Shown here piece by piece: positions 11,273-23,809 of a stretch of DNA of 64,000 nucleotides. The stretch comes from Triatoma infestans (taxonomy: Eukaryota > Arthropoda > Insecta > Hemiptera > Reduviidae): positions 124,001-188,000 of the forward strand of contig JAAEAF010000281.1 in NCBI GenBank assembly GCA_011037195.1. Reading direction: 5' to 3'. The notes below the pieces were generated by a model. That model made no database searches, was not told the origin of the DNA, and saw only the letters and a list, made by a program, of their open reading frames with translations. The stretch's first letter is position 1, and every line of letters starts with the position of its first letter. A program made the translations under genes and the position numbers.

Positions 11273-12110
11273 GAACAGCATAGCTCAAAAACGAAAAATC
11301 GTAGAAAGTTGAAACTTGATATTCCGTTTAGGTATCACCATGGGATCTGACACTACGTTATCTGTCAAAATTCCTCAACCGGAAGTACCACTTTACTAGT
11401 TGGATTTTTTACTTTTTTGCGATTTTCTCAAAAATGGCTCCGACGATTTTCTTTAAACTTGAAACATCAACCACACATACAAAGAGCTACAACTTTTATT
11501 TGAAACATTTCTCCGGGAAAATGCATGAAGGGCACTTTTGGGGGAGGGGTGGGGTTAGGTTTCCATCTAAAGTGCTATTTCAGTTTATTAGACAATTCTG
11601 CCATCTAAATAATGTTAATTAGAATTAAATATGTTGTTGAAATTCCGAGTTTGAAAAAAATCGGATAACCGGAAGTGCGTTTACTTTACCACTTTACTAA
11701 ATGATTTATTCACTTTTTCGCAATTTTCTCAAAAATGGCTTTGACGATTTTTTTGAAACTTCGTATATAAACTAAACATGCAAAGATCTACAACTTTTAT
11801 CTAAAACATTTCTCTGGAAAATTTCTTTTAAGAGCACTTTTAGGGGAGGGGTGGGGTTAGATTTTCATCAAAGTGCTATCCTAGTTCATTATACAATTCT
11901 ATCATCCAAACATAATTAGTTAGAAATAAATAGATGGCTGAAATTCCGAGTTTCAAGAAAATTAGTAAACCGGAAGTGCGCTTTTACTGAACAGTTTTTT
12001 CAGTTTTCGACGAATTTCATTAAATTTGGTACACAAACTATAAAATTTGTCAATTATCATTTTGAGAACTGGAGTAAGAGAAAGTTGTGTGAGTGTTTCA
12101 CACCAGATTT
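11111..12110 (+). mobile_element. R1k repeat, full-length copy 1
   Basis: Reference copy of a dispersed 1-kb family. Left end ACTTTCTCTTACTCC (11113-11127) and right end GGAGTAAGAGAAAGT (12071-12085) are exact inverse complements. The left end also forms a hairpin, CTCTTACT-CCT-AGTAAGAG. Downstream of the right repeat is a second small hairpin (GTGTGA...TCACAC) and a conserved CACCAGAT. The interior contains two diverged copies in tandem of a unit of about 290 bp (about 11385-11676 and 11677-11985), each running from a CACTTTACTA block through CAAAAATGGC, TACAACTTTTAT and GGGGAGGGGTGGGGTTAG to CCGGAAGTGCG. A (GT)n run lies at 11237-11260. Short frames such as MAPTIFFKLETSTTH recur between copies, but all are broken and I see no coding selection. 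Probably a non-autonomous DNA transposon; no clear target duplication was found. Confidence 0.75.
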
Positions 12111-13905
12111 TTTTTGTTAGAAATCCAAATTTAATTTGCAAATTTGTTTTGGTGCTTCCAGAAGCGAGATACAGGCACCAACTTCATTTTTTCAAATGGG
12201 GAGGTGTGGTTTTTATTTAAGAAAGAGATTCCTCTATTTTTTGTAAGAAAAATTTACTTGAATGGTTTTTTTTTTTTCTGCGAGCGATATTTTGCAAGTT
12301 ATGAATGAAAACATGATTCCTATAAAAATTTCAAAATGATAGCTATACTGGCCCGTAAAAGTGTTCAATGTTCTAACATTCTATAATTAAGTATTACACT
12401 GAATCACCGTTACGTTAAACTATGAAATAGAATTTGTTTTAGTTAATAAAGGTCAGGGAATGATATCAATGATGAACATAACCAGTTAAAGCCACCCCAA
12501 CCCCACCAGCACAGGTCAAGACCTCAGAAAATACTAATGTAAAAAACAGTGTAACAATGAAAGATGTGCTTGTCTAAAAAATAATGTTCTCTCTGTTTTA
12601 TACAGATATTTAAAAATTCAATATTCATAATTTATTAGTTATAATTTACAGTTTGCATAAATTTATATAATATATTATTAATAATAGACTAAACAAAATC
12701 TCAAGTCTTTGTTAGTTTATATATTTTAATACTATATTAAAAATGTTTTCATATTTATTACCATCAAGTGATTACTTATTAAATATTCATGAAAAAATTA
12801 TAATTAATAATAAATTATTAATATTTTGCATTATAAATCCATATAACATCAATATTACATTAAATTTAATAATATATAGATATTGGTGGGCTCCGCCCCT
12901 TCACATCTTCAGCGCCCAACCCCCCTCTGATGGATGATTGTCAAAACGAAAAACGTAAGAACTAATAAAACACACAAACTGATGGCAAAATTTTTCATTA
13001 TAAAACTTTATTCAGAACTTTGAATTCATACTTCTATTGAAGGACATGTCGACAACGGAACATATAATTTTTCATGGATGAATAAGGGTCTATCTATATT
13101 TAGGTCATCATAATCCAAACTCTACCCTAAAGACTTATTAATAGTTATAGTAAATACTAAAACTACAGAGAACTGCCCACTATGTAGAACAAATGGTAGC
13201 CTACTTATAGTGGCATCACCTGCATACAATTTAATGCATGGAAGGAAAAACAACATCTCCTGCATGATCAAAAACCTCTTGATTTTCATGTATTACATTT
13301 ATCCATTGCACTATATTTCTGAACATAAGGATTATATTTATCTAAAATTTTCCTTATTTCACCAATATATCGGTGTAAGTTAGTACATGATTGGAAATTT
13401 TTTTCTATATCTTAAAACAACGTCAGGTTCATACATATAAATCTAACCACAATAATAACATTTATTAGTCCTCACTGAGCCGTAAAGAGATGTTGAAGCA
13501 ATATCTTTGGTTGAACTAGATTTGAAACAGAACTATATCCTAGGTAATTATTAGAAGATTTGGTTGATATAACTAAACAAAACAAACAATTTAAACTCTA
13601 ACACCTTAATCGAGGGTTATACTAAACCAACCTTGCCTGTATGTGTTACATTTTGATAAATAATGAACATTTTTTTGCATTGCATGTCAGTTATGTCAAC
13701 CTTCTGGGTGGGGTCCATCCCATTAACATTTTCAAGAAAATTCTATGTTAAATGGTGCAAACTGCTTGAATATCCGCCGTCAAATTTGCAATAATAACGT
13801 ATTTCACAAAATCGTGACACAAAATTGCTTTCTTTTTTATACGTATATATAGAATAGATTAAATTAAATTAAATTTTATAAAATACTCGAAAATAATAAG
13901 GAAAA
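12111..13905. other. No recognisable feature
   Basis: AT-rich sequence. The short open frame at 12743-12937 is low-complexity and likely chance. Confidence 0.6.
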
Positions 13906-13909
13906 TTAT

Positions 13910-13928
13910 ATATATATATATATATATA
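13910..13928 (+). repeat. (TA)n microsatellite
   Basis: Alternating TA run of about 19 bases. Confidence 0.9.
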
Positions 13929-14156
13929 GTCCTGTCTAGTTTGTGATATTGGCCCCTAGAGGCGGGCGGTGTTCCCCCTCTTTACATACTATACTTGATA
14001 GTTGGTAGAGGCTCGTGGACGATGTCATTATACAGATATCATCGCAGTGTGCTATAAGTGGCTCCTAGGGCGAGAAAAATCTGAACGCACTATGTGCAAG
14101 TTATCTGTGACATTCTAATCCAGCGCCTTACTGAGATAATCTTTCCTTCTGATAGT

Positions 14157-14170
14157 TATTATTATTATTA

Positions 14171-14243
<73 letters not shown>
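14157..14243 (+). repeat. (ATT)n microsatellite, 3' side of LINE
   Basis: About 29 ATT units with one interruption near 14170. It lies on the 3' side of the minus-strand LINE at 14246-15180 and matches in phase and strand the shorter run at 15181-15201. Confidence 0.9.
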
Positions 14244-14245
<2 letters not shown>

Positions 14246-15180
14246 AAGAAAAATATTAGTTAACCAATAGCAAGAGGCGAACCAAATATCCATATTTTTG
14301 CCTATATTTTATATAAATATAAATAGACACAGACACACACACACAAACACGCAAATACAGACACACCACACACACACACACACATGTATATATACATATA
14401 TGTCCGTGTATATACATATATATTTTATAATACACACACTTATCTGTACACATATACATTTTACATAACTACATACATAAATACATGCACACATAAATAC
14501 AAACAAGATTGACTCATTCCGGTTGACCCAGGGCAATTCTTACAATATGACAGGTGCTCAGGATTACAGCTTGCTGTATCACCTTAATTAATCCCCCGTT
14601 TAGGCCTAGCTTAGCTAGACTTGTATGAAGTGTATGGGGGACTAGACCTTGTGCAGAAATAATAATAGGTAGCATGTCTAGCTGATCTACCTGCCTCCAC
14701 TGGGCTAGAATCACCTGGGAGAGCTCACAGTATTTCCTACGCTTCTCTTCGTAGGAGGAAGTCAGATTATTAGAGTTGGGGATGGCCACGTCCTCAAGGC
14801 ACACCTTTCGGGTTTGTTTGTCGTGCCATGTTATGCCCGGTCGGTTGTGCGCAACTAACCTATCTGACAATACTGTACGGTCCCTGTATAGCAGATGACG
14901 GTCACTTTCCAGTACTCTATCAGGGGAGTAAAATAATATGGCGAGGCGTTAGGTAGAAGACCTACCTGCCTAGACAGCGCACTGTGTACTATTTTGGCCA
15001 CATTATTATGTCGCTTCAGGTACTCGTGCTGAGCCATTGCAGGGCACGCAGAAATCAAATGGTATATCGTCGCTGTAGAGGTCCCACATAATCTACAATT
15101 TACATCTTGTACGTTTGGGTCCCCTACAATTCTAGCAAGATAATACCTAGTCAGGATGACCTGGTCCTGGATAGCCAAGG
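14246..15180 (-). mobile_element. LINE with restriction-like endonuclease (R2/R4/Dong-like), truncated
   Basis: C-terminal part of a site-specific type of non-LTR element. The first frame (14855-15178) reads AIQDQVILTRYYLARIVGDP, then a zinc motif CRLC-x8-H-x4-C (CRLCGTSTATIYHLISACP) and KRHNNVAKIVH. After a frameshift near 14880-14930 the second frame (14514-14870) reads LVAHNRPGITWHDKQTRK, EDVAIPNSNNL, ILAQWRQVDQLDMLPIIISA and HIVRIALG. This is the order zinc finger then restriction-like endonuclease found at the C-terminus of R2, R4/Dong and NeSL-type LINEs. The usual RPD of the nuclease is RPG here, so the copy is probably inactive as well as truncated. The 3' UTR contains a CA-rich microsatellite (14333-14383). 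All of the RT domain is missing. Confidence 0.75.
14333..14383 (+). repeat. CA-rich microsatellite
   Basis: Imperfect (CA)n inside the LINE 3' UTR. It generates the spurious reading frames of this stretch. Confidence 0.85.
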
Positions 15181-15201
15181 ATTATTATTATTATTATTAT
15201 T
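15181..15201 (+). repeat. (ATT)n run, 5' side of LINE
   Basis: Seven ATT units directly abutting the truncated 5' end of the LINE. Same phase and strand as 14157-14243. Confidence 0.85.
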
Positions 15202-15639
15202 ACACAGTTATAAACTAGCTAATAGAATAGTATTAATAATTTTCTGAAATGTTATAAATGAATATCAAATAACATATTTACATTAAGTAAATAGTTAAAT
15301 GAATTATATAAAGCTTTTGTTCTATGGTAACAAAAAGCAATGTCACATACACAGTAATTGTGAAAGGTTTGTACATGAAATGTAGTTAAAGCGTTAATCA
15401 AAACTGTACATAAAGCCTTTCATTCAGTTTTATTTGGATACCATTGTTTAATACTGTAAATAAGCTTTGATATTCTAAAATATTCTAAAGTAATTTTGTG
15501 AAAAAAAAAAAACATTCATATACGTATATGCTGTTTTAATTATTGAACAATAGAATTGTTTCGTTGCATGATTAGAAAAAAATTGTATTTTATTATAGAT
15601 TAAATAAGTCTGCTTTAACCATATAAATTTACAGGTCTG
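15202..15639. other. No recognisable feature
   Basis: AT-rich, nothing recognised. Confidence 0.55.
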
Positions 15640-15722
15640 AGCAAGAAGTATTATATCCGGAGTGAAACACTCACATAACTTTCTCTCACTTATGTTAATA
15701 CATATATAAATAAACTTCAAAT
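15640..15722 (-). repeat. R1k repeat, 3'-end fragment
   Basis: Minus strand carries the R1k right end: AGAGAAAGTTATGTGAGTG followed by TTTCACTCCGGAT. Upstream of it is a match to the AAACTATAAAATTTG block. Confidence 0.55.
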
Positions 15723-15954
15723 TTTGCTCAATTATCTTTACATGAATAACATAGAGGTGGTGGTGGGGACAAATAACAGCCTACCCCAAGTGGGTAGGGA
15801 CGTGAAGAGCCCACCAATAAACATAGAACAAACCCTATAATATAAATTGAAATTTAACGCCACAAATTCCGCAAATTATCTAAAAAATAAAAATAAAAGT
15901 AGTTATTGGTTGTAACTGTACAATTAACATGCCAAATTAAAATGAAATTGTCAA

Positions 15955-16180
15955 ATTCGTTTTAGAAATAATTCCAAAAACGCCAAAACTATTCTGTAAA
16001 GTTGCATTTCTGGTTAACCAATTTTCCTCAGATTTAGGATTCTGGCAATACTACTAAGGTATACTAATATTATATAGGTGGTACAACCATATATTGTACT
16101 GAAGTAGTACTTTAGAGGAATGTTTAACATTACTGTTTCGCCAGAAACTACGATAAGTAATACTTCCTCTTACTTGGACT
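15955..16180 (-). repeat. R1k repeat, degenerate fragment
   Basis: On the minus strand CCAAGTAAGAGGAAGTATTA near 16158-16178, and AAAATTGGTTAACCAGAAAT plus ACTTTACAGAATAG near 15985-16030, which match the start and the ACCGGAAGTGCG block. The middle is deleted. Confidence 0.45.
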
Positions 16181-16675
16181 TGGAGAAACTAATGTGTATG
16201 CAATTGTATCTGAGTTGTACTTCCAACTTCATGTAAATAAATACATAAAGTATACAAAAGAATGGAAGTGCAGGGCTACAAAAAATCCAATCAAATTGCT
16301 CCCACAATAATCTCAATTAACTTTGTTTGTATACTGTGTAGTCGCCTGCAAGTAAATAGGAAAGGGCAAGTGGTAATGAGTATGCATGTAAACTGAGCTA
16401 CAGTTTGATTCTGGATACGCTAATCCCAAATAATCTTAACATCAACTAACTCTGTAGATTTTCATTTGTTATGTGAGGATGTCAATATGAGCATTGTAAA
16501 TGTTGCTAGACTGGTGGAGGGATGCCAAGATAAAGTTGGTAGCCAATTTTCAAACGCGGCCAAAAACTTTGAAGCAGTGGCAATGTCGGCTGGATTTGAG
16601 CTTAGTTTTAGAAGATACCATTGAATTTCAGGCAGTTTTTGTGTGAATCGGAAACAAATAAAAATACTTTAGTTT
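16181..16675. other. No recognisable feature
   Basis: Nothing recognised. Confidence 0.5.
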
Positions 16676-17000
16676 AGTATAATGGATGTGTTGGATGGAG
16701 AGAACTGGGCTTTGTTTTATGAGTTAAAAAGAAGACTTGGTTAACACTGGTTAACAGATATAGTAATAATGAGACACAGACTGCCTGGACTTTACAATGG
16801 ATGAATGTTTAAGGTTGAGTGATAAGAGAATGAATCGTAGCGATTGGATATACTGAACTAATTTCCATTGTGTTTAACTGTGTTTTATGCACGGTCCGTC
16901 GCTATATTTATACAGCTTCTCCCACTCCAGTCCGAGAGAGGGGTTGAGATTCTCTTGCTCTCTTTGGTTGCTGTTTGCTCTCTTGCTGTTACAGTTAGAA
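16676..17000 (+). mobile_element. Foldback element copy, left arm missing
   Basis: Begins TATAATGGATGTGTTGGATG, as at 30411, and contains GACTGCCTGGACTTTACAAT. It ends with the inverse arm (GGTCCGTCGCTATATTTATA, TCCCACTCCAGTCCGAGAGA, TTGCTGTTACAG). Like the copy at 7280 it lacks the left arm. A short frame MDVLDGENWALFYELKRRLG is parallel to MDVLGGENLGLVDEIRRRS at 30412; the function is unknown. Confidence 0.65.
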
Positions 17001-18977
17001 ATACAAAAATTCAGAAGTCTCGAACTCTCGCACAGTCGTACAATGAGGTACATTCTTAGGTAAAACATGACTTATTCTTACTATATTTCGCGCAGTTCCA
17101 CTGGCATATTTTTTTCAAAGATATAGTTTTTAACAAAAATTCAGTTGCCAACAATAAGTAGCCAATAATCACAGTATCTCCATATTCTTCCTAGAACCAA
17201 CCCAGCGCAAAATAGTACCAATATAGGTGCTCTAAAGAAAATCATAATAAACTAAAACACTATTCTCTTGAAGCCACTTTCACACTAATCGCATTCTTCC
17301 AAACTCAGAATGTATTGTGATGGTACTACCCTTCTGTTGATGAAATTTATTACAGCGAATGTTAGACACTGTAACACTGTAAACTCCATGTTGCTGATAC
17401 CAGCCGTTTATGCGGTAGCGCTGCCAACACGAAAACTCCTTCATCAAGTCTCATGCCTCACTATCTTTACGCTACAATTTTCGACAGTCAAGTTTCCCCT
17501 CTACAAGCTGTATCTAAATCCCTTCAAAAGATTGGCAAATTCAAAAGTGACACCTAAAGAAGTCTAAAGAAATTGTTAAGAAGAAAAGAATGAGTCAAGT
17601 TTCAAAAGCTCATGATATAGAGAAACCCATTTATACAACTCTAAATAGTTACACATGCAACTGTTTGTAACAAACGAAAAACTGTCACAACTCGCTCTCT
17701 GTAAAAGCACTTTTTTTCAGTCCAGAAAACCTTCACCAAGCTAGGCTAATCGACTGTTAGAACCACCAGATGCAATAATTTTGTGTGCCATTTTCAACAT
17801 CAATCACAACTGCTACCATTACATACCTTTATATCAACGACGTCGAAATCAAGTAACCTACAGGCCACTTACTTAATGACTCGTAAAAATTTATACAGGC
17901 CTGGACAGTTTTAAATATCTTAGATAATTTGATATAAATACACATTTATGATTTAGAAATATAGGATAATTAAAACAATTATGCAACTAATATATAATTA
18001 TTATTATATATTACTAGATTTTTTTCAACATATTTATATAAAATTAATCCTTGCTGCCTACAAAATTTTCCAATATTTGGATTTAATGACAGAGAACAAA
18101 CAATAATCAAGATTGCAGAAATATGTTTATCAAGTTAATCCTGACGTATAAAATGTTTTGTTTATTTTTATGCACGACAATAATTACTATTCACATGAAT
18201 ACGTACTTCCGAGGCAGCGGGAAAAATTTGGGTAGCAAACCTTTGTATTGCTGGATTTTTTTATTTTTTTTATTTTTAATCATCTTTATTATTATCATAA
18301 TTATTTTTCCTCTACTTAGATTTAAATAAACAATCATTAAATTTAAGCAAAGATTATCCGATCATTAAATCTTTTTTTAACAAGATAAGAAGGAAATAAC
18401 TGGCCGGCCAACTGGTTAACGTTATAATGGACGAATATAATGAGATGCTATGCTGATTTCAATAGACCAGTAGGAGGGTTCGTCTCAAGTCTATACAGTC
18501 TCGTATCATGCTAGTTAGTATAAGTATCCAACTAGTCTCCAAGTTAAAACTGGGATGAAGAAGAGGCGGCAGAAAAAAAAAAGTTAACAGCCGAAAGGAT
18601 AGCAACCAGCCAGACTTGTAAATATCTTTTATGGGGCCATCATTTCTGATAATTTCCTCCTATCTAGTTTCCTTCATCGCTTCACTAGTAAAGTGCGCAA
18701 GACTAGGGAACGGTATTCCTACTCAATGGCCTTGTATTAAACATACATTATATAGCCGCCTATCTGTTATATCATGGTAATATTACCAGTATATCATAAC
18801 TATATTCCATAATGTTAACATTCGTATTCTTCCTTAATAGTTTTGTGTAAATCATAAAGAAGTTCGCAAATAAATACTAAATCATATGTTCATATATAAG
18901 TAGGTCATCAGCACTGAATAAATTTTGCATTTCTTTTTTTTAAATTACTTATTTTTAATTACAATTATTTAATATTA
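17001..18977. other. No recognisable gene or repeat
   Basis: Contains an open frame at 17310-17567 (85 codons) that I do not recognise and that has no supporting context. Otherwise AT-rich. Confidence 0.5.
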
Positions 18978-19729
18978 TTAATGGCTAATGAATATTTGAC
19001 ATCTACTTTTTCCGTGTGGTTTTTACTGACTTGGGATCCTCATACGAGACTCAAGAGACAGGAACTGAATCGACTACAAATTACTCTCACATTCACTCGA
19101 CCGGCATTCTCGTCTTTCTCTAAACAACAAATACTAATCCACAACACTGTACTCAAGCCTCTATGGACGTACGAAATCGAAGTGTGAGGCTCAACCAAGC
19201 GCTCCAATTACCTCCGACTACAAGCCCTCCAATCCAAAAACGCTCCTTTCTATGTTTCTAACACCATTATTCACAAAGACCTGAATGCCCCATTTGTTAG
19301 TGACCTCATTTTATCCCGATACAAAAAATTCCGTGCATCCCTTTCAGCCCATCATAACCCTTTAATCCAAGAACTTTCTTCCCTTTCCATTCCTGGAAAT
19401 CCTTCAGAAGACTGAAACGTCACTGGCCGAGAGAGCCACTTCTGACAGAGTGACAAACAATGCAAATACATCGATATCTTTCCCTTCTCAATCTAACATT
19501 CCTATTAATCCTTTTCACTAAATTCTTCGTAATAATTGTCCAGAGCTCTTCTCTTCCATATTCCCTATTTTCCGTTTACACATCTCGTTCCTCACGTATT
19601 TATTAATATTTTGGATGGAATGAATGTCGATGGACAGCTGCTTGAATCTTGTCATTCATCATATTCATTAGATACATTATCATGTTGTTGTAAATAACCA
19701 AAAATAAAGATTAAAAAGAAAAAAAAATG
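18978..19729 (+). mobile_element. Jockey-like LINE 3' end
   Basis: C-terminal part of a Jockey-clade ORF2. It reads LTWDPHTRLKRQELNRL, then LIHNTVLKPLWTYEIEV, a TGA where the family has Trp-Gly, and then downstream in frame NAPFYVSNTIIHKDLNAPFV and LSRYKKFRASLSAHHNPLI. It ends at a TGA near 19414 after SSLSIPGNPSED. A 3' UTR follows to AATAAAGATTAAAAAG and an A-run at 19722-19729. 5'-truncated and carrying at least one stop, so a dead copy. The blocks correspond to the RT thumb and C-terminal region of Jockey elements. Confidence 0.75.
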
Positions 19730-19989
19730 TGGCTTTTGTTCGAGAAATCCTCCAGAATAGATTTTTCCAGGATTAGGGTAATAAGCTGACATGCTATTAA
19801 CTATACTGGAGACATTGGCCTGAGTTTTCTAAAAGTTTTGAATTGTCGTCGAACATGGAATGGTAGAAAATAATTACTGTTGATGTTGTTGTAATATACA
19901 TTATCGGCAATTTATTCGAATAAAATATAAATAGAGATGTAAAATGGCGAAGAGTCGTGATATGGTGTTGTAGAATGAATGAAACGTTG

Positions 19990-20115
19990 GCTAGATGGAT
20001 AGGGTTGAGACAGCCTCAATGGTTCGGTTATAAAACCGCCGCTTCGCCTATATTGCAATTCGCTTCTTCAGGATAGTGTCGCCTTAAATGCCAAAGCAAC
20101 TCTGGCCAATGTCTT
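19990..20115 (+). repeat. Unclassified dispersed repeat, copy 1
   Basis: Shares GTGTCG, TAAAT-CCAAAGCAAC and CTGGC with 54335-54450, and upstream CTCA-TGGTT and GGTTATAA. Only two copies in the window; class unknown. Confidence 0.4.
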
Positions 20116-20928
20116 AATAAACTCTGTAAAAATTACAAAGTTATTGCATTACCAAAGCATTACCACAATACTTTTAGAATTATACAAAATAAAATTTTTT
20201 GAAGTCCATGAAAGGTTCAGCTAATCAACGCTGAACTTAGCATAATTGGAACTTGCAATGACAGTTATTATTTAAAATAAGATAAGTCACAGAAACGGTT
20301 AGCTATGAACAATAAGGCACTGAGAGTAACTAGATTAAGGGACCAGAATGGCGAGAAGTGAAATTGTGATACCTAAATTTGCGAATGAGCAGAGAATAAC
20401 AACAGAGGGTCGTGAAATTGCTTAAAATAAATTGAAGAATTTGAAATAGATAATGGAATAGATAATGTACTTCCGTAAGAACGAATATTTAGTATTGAAT
20501 GATTTGGAAAACGTGAAAAGGAAAACTGTTAAAAACTAGCAACGCTCTCAAGAACAGAAATAGTGAAGAAGCAATAGTATTATTTTCATTGTTAATGGTA
20601 TTTATTGTAGTATGATGCATTCGAGGAAAATATTGGGAAGAAATGTTATTTGAGAAACCTGAAATAATGCAAGAAATCCCGAATTATTAAGGTAGAATTC
20701 TTGTTAAATTTTTCTTAGAACTTTAATAGGGTCAACAACTAAATCTACAAATAAAGCACCTATCTTGAGCTGAGTAAAGTTTTCTGTTGCTATTTCACAA
20801 TAAGGACGACAAGACGGACAGTTTCGATTTATTTTGAAAAGACTTATAAAAATTCTTAAAAAAATTAGAAGAGTTTAATTAATATGTGGGTACTAATTAA
20901 AACTTTTAAAAACAAATTATTAATTAGC

Positions 20929-20997
<69 letters not shown>

Positions 20998-22838
20998 GAA
21001 ATCTTTCTTAAAAAAACAAAAATTTAAAAACAGCGTATTCATTATAAAAACCTCTCACTATATTTTTGTTTTTTGTTTTTTTGAAATAATCATTAAAAAA
21101 AAACAAACTAAACAATAATAAAGAAAAAGTAAAACTCTTAATTAAATAAAAAAATTATGTAACTTTAAACTTGTCTATAGAAGTTTAAGGGGGGGTGGAA
21201 ATGACAAAAAAATATAAAATAAGGGACGAGCAGATGGTGAGGAAACAAAAGAAAAGAAACTGTGATCTTAGAATAACAAAAGAAGTAAAGAAAAGAAAAG
21301 AAAAGTTTGTAACAAATTCTGCTAAGCCGAAGTTGGCAGCATTCAGTATTACAGGTCACTGGCTGGTACTTGGAGAAGAAGATCAAACGAGTTAACTTTT
21401 ACTAAAAAAAAAGGATCACTTCTTTTTTTTGTAATTGTTCTTTTTCATATTCTTATCGATTAGCTATTTCCCCACCTCTACAGTTATTCGCTAAGTTCTT
21501 TTCCTTATCAATATTTCAATAATATTTTAAAATAACGGTACCCAATTCAAAATTAGATTTATTCCTAATTGATTAAAAATAAAGAAAGGATTATTTTTCA
21601 TAATAAATTATCTAATTCTCAATGCGACTGTTAACTCCCAACTATAATCCAGCTCACTCGATTTGAAGTTGTGTGAGAAAGGATTCATAAGGCGTGAAGC
21701 GAAAAAGTGGGCTGGGCTCACTGAGATGAATCTAGATGAACTGAGAAAAATCTAGTTGGCTAAAACTTAACATTAGAGTGGTGGAAGTAGTATGACTACC
21801 CAAAGTAACTGAGATTTCTGGGTAAAGTTGTGAAAAGAGAATAGGAAACTTTAGACTGCTTCATTTTTCTCTTATTCTTAGACATTTTACGCAGCTTTTT
21901 GGCGCGTCAAGTGTAGTTTATATAAGAAGGAAGGAAATAAGTTTGTACCCAGGCCAAGTGTCCAGTCGTCAAACATGTGGATAGGTAGCATCGAGTTTTG
22001 TTGTTGTATGAAAGATTCAAGTGTTAAAGAAAGTGTTTTTACATAATAGAAAATAAAATATACATCCACGTGGAAAAAAAAGATTAGCTAGCTTCAGTTG
22101 AAAATATAATTTTATTTTTTTCACAGCCGAAATAAGGTTGGTTCAAAGGGAAAAATATTAATCTCCTTGATTGATTTCAGCTTCAAGCCTCGATCCTAAT
22201 TGGCACTTATAGTTTCAAGTTTATTCTGTTGAAAAAAAATATTGTCAATAACTAATTCATCAAATAAGCTATCTTTGAAAAATAGGAAGAATAATGGGCA
22301 AAAATCGACAGATAATTGTTTCTAAAACATTAGATAGTAGGCCCTCTTGAAATTAAAATTAAAATTTAAAAAAAAAAAAAAATCTGGAATCGTGATGTTG
22401 TATAGTATCAATTTAGAACCAAGTATACAGTGCTTGAACAATATATTTATTCCTTATTAGTTCAACAAGGTTTCTCCACAGTAGGCCTTACCGGTGGGGG
22501 AAAGATCTCTGAGTAGAGTGGTAACAGCCGGTACGAGTCTTTACTAATCTCTACTATTAACATAATTTCCAAATAACATTTTGTTTCGTTGTGGTTTTCT
22601 AAACAAATGGTAATGAATTTTTGGTCAATTTCCGGCAGTCTCCAGCACCCTTGTTTTCCTTGCTACATCAACACAGGAACTACAGAATTTCTAGGGTGAA
22701 GTTTCAAGTACTCTGCGCTTGCACATGAGATAGAATAAAAATTGATTGTTTACTAGATAAAAATTGTATTTATCCCCCTTTTTTTTCCGTTTTCTATGTG
22801 GCCGAAATCTTCTAGAAAAAGTGCAGGAAGTTCTATAG
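20116..22838. other. No recognisable gene
   Basis: AT-rich. Contains the (ATA)n tract listed separately and several short A-runs. Frames at 21165-21395 and 21887-22069 are low-complexity or unsupported. Confidence 0.55.
20930..20997 (+). repeat. (ATA)n microsatellite
   Basis: About 22 uninterrupted AAT/ATA units. Confidence 0.9.
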
Positions 22839-22843
22839 GTAAG

Positions 22844-23086
22844 TGGTAGTGCGAATGCCATCTATGGGTGTACATTGTATTTATTGTTGATACTAACGCC
22901 GACTGGGTGTGAAAAATTGAAATGTTGAGATGTGAGATTGGTCAGTTGTCAGCATACCACCGCCAAGTCAGGTTGTACAGCTATTAAATATACTCAGTTA
23001 CAAAAGCAGTATCAATTTATTCATTGGTTACACAATTAACCTGGTCCTCCGTAAAAAACAGCAACATTAACACACAAAATTATCCA
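22844..23086 (+). repeat. BEL/Pao 5' LTR
   Basis: 243 bp, TGGTAGTGCG to AATTATCCA. Drives transcription of the element. A TATA-like ATTAAATATA lies at about 22983-22992. Confidence 0.95.
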
Positions 23087-23090
23087 TTTT

Positions 23091-23108
23091 TGGTCCACCG
23101 AGCTAGGA
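23091..23108 (+). promoter_or_regulatory. Primer-binding-site-like sequence
   Basis: TGGTCCACCGAGCTAGGA starts 4 nt after the 5' LTR. A start of TGG fits the complement of a tRNA 3' CCA end, where minus-strand DNA synthesis would begin. I could not assign the tRNA. Confidence 0.5.
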
Positions 23109-23809
23109 TACAGAGCCAAGAAAACCTTTGGACGCCACACTTATATCAGCTACCAGCAGCCATTGAAACAACGCAGTAAATTTAGCAGGTCTGTTCCCAA
23201 TTTACTATCTAATTAAACCCTAACTCCTTGATCATCTTTACCATTCATAATTTCAATACGTTTGTCATTCTGTTTATTCCTAATAATCACGTTTTTTCTC
23301 GTGTTTCTTTGCACACGATTCATAATAAATGTAACTAAATTGTTGATTTAATTCATCAAATAATTGTCACAAATTATTGAAACAAAACAGTTTATTATTT
23401 AAAAGAATAAGAACATTTTATTCAGTATTTGGAACATTTAATATCCTTTCAGTCAGTTTTTATAAACTCTAATAAATTGGTGTATTTTGATTAATGTAAA
23501 TAGTTTAGGTTATATTTTTATATGTTTGTTTACATATTATGTTAATTACAGTTAATTATTGAGTCATTTAAATTAATTCAATTGAAGAGCATTTTTGTCA
23601 GACTTGAATTTAAAATTAGTTTGTTTAAGGTTATTGTCTTATTCTTGATGTTAATTATTTTTAGTTTTTTGTTCATATTAATTAAATTGTATAATATTTT
23701 AAGATCGTTAAGTTAGAGTTAGTTTGCTTGCATGCATTTGATTTATACTTTATTTTCAAGTTATTTATAATTTCAAAATATAATTACATTTCCTCATAAT
23801 AAATTCATA

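Noticed and set aside
11434..11622. Recurring frames such as MAPTIFFKLETSTTH in R1k copies
   Set aside because: They recur only because the repeat recurs; copies have different stops and shifts and no sign of protein conservation.
14256..14536. Open frames rich in Cys, Val and Tyr
   Set aside because: Produced by CA/TA microsatellite sequence in the LINE 3' UTR.
17310..17567. 85-codon open frame
   Set aside because: No recognisable domain, no second copy and no splice or promoter context.
20040..20090. CTGAAGA followed by GAAGCGG, hammerhead-like on the minus strand
   Set aside because: No convincing stem I or stem II and the GAAA block is altered.
23091..23108. Assigning a specific tRNA primer to the BEL/Pao element
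   Set aside because: The sequence shares CCACCGAG with the complement of some tRNA-Gln 3' ends but does not match across the full CCA end.
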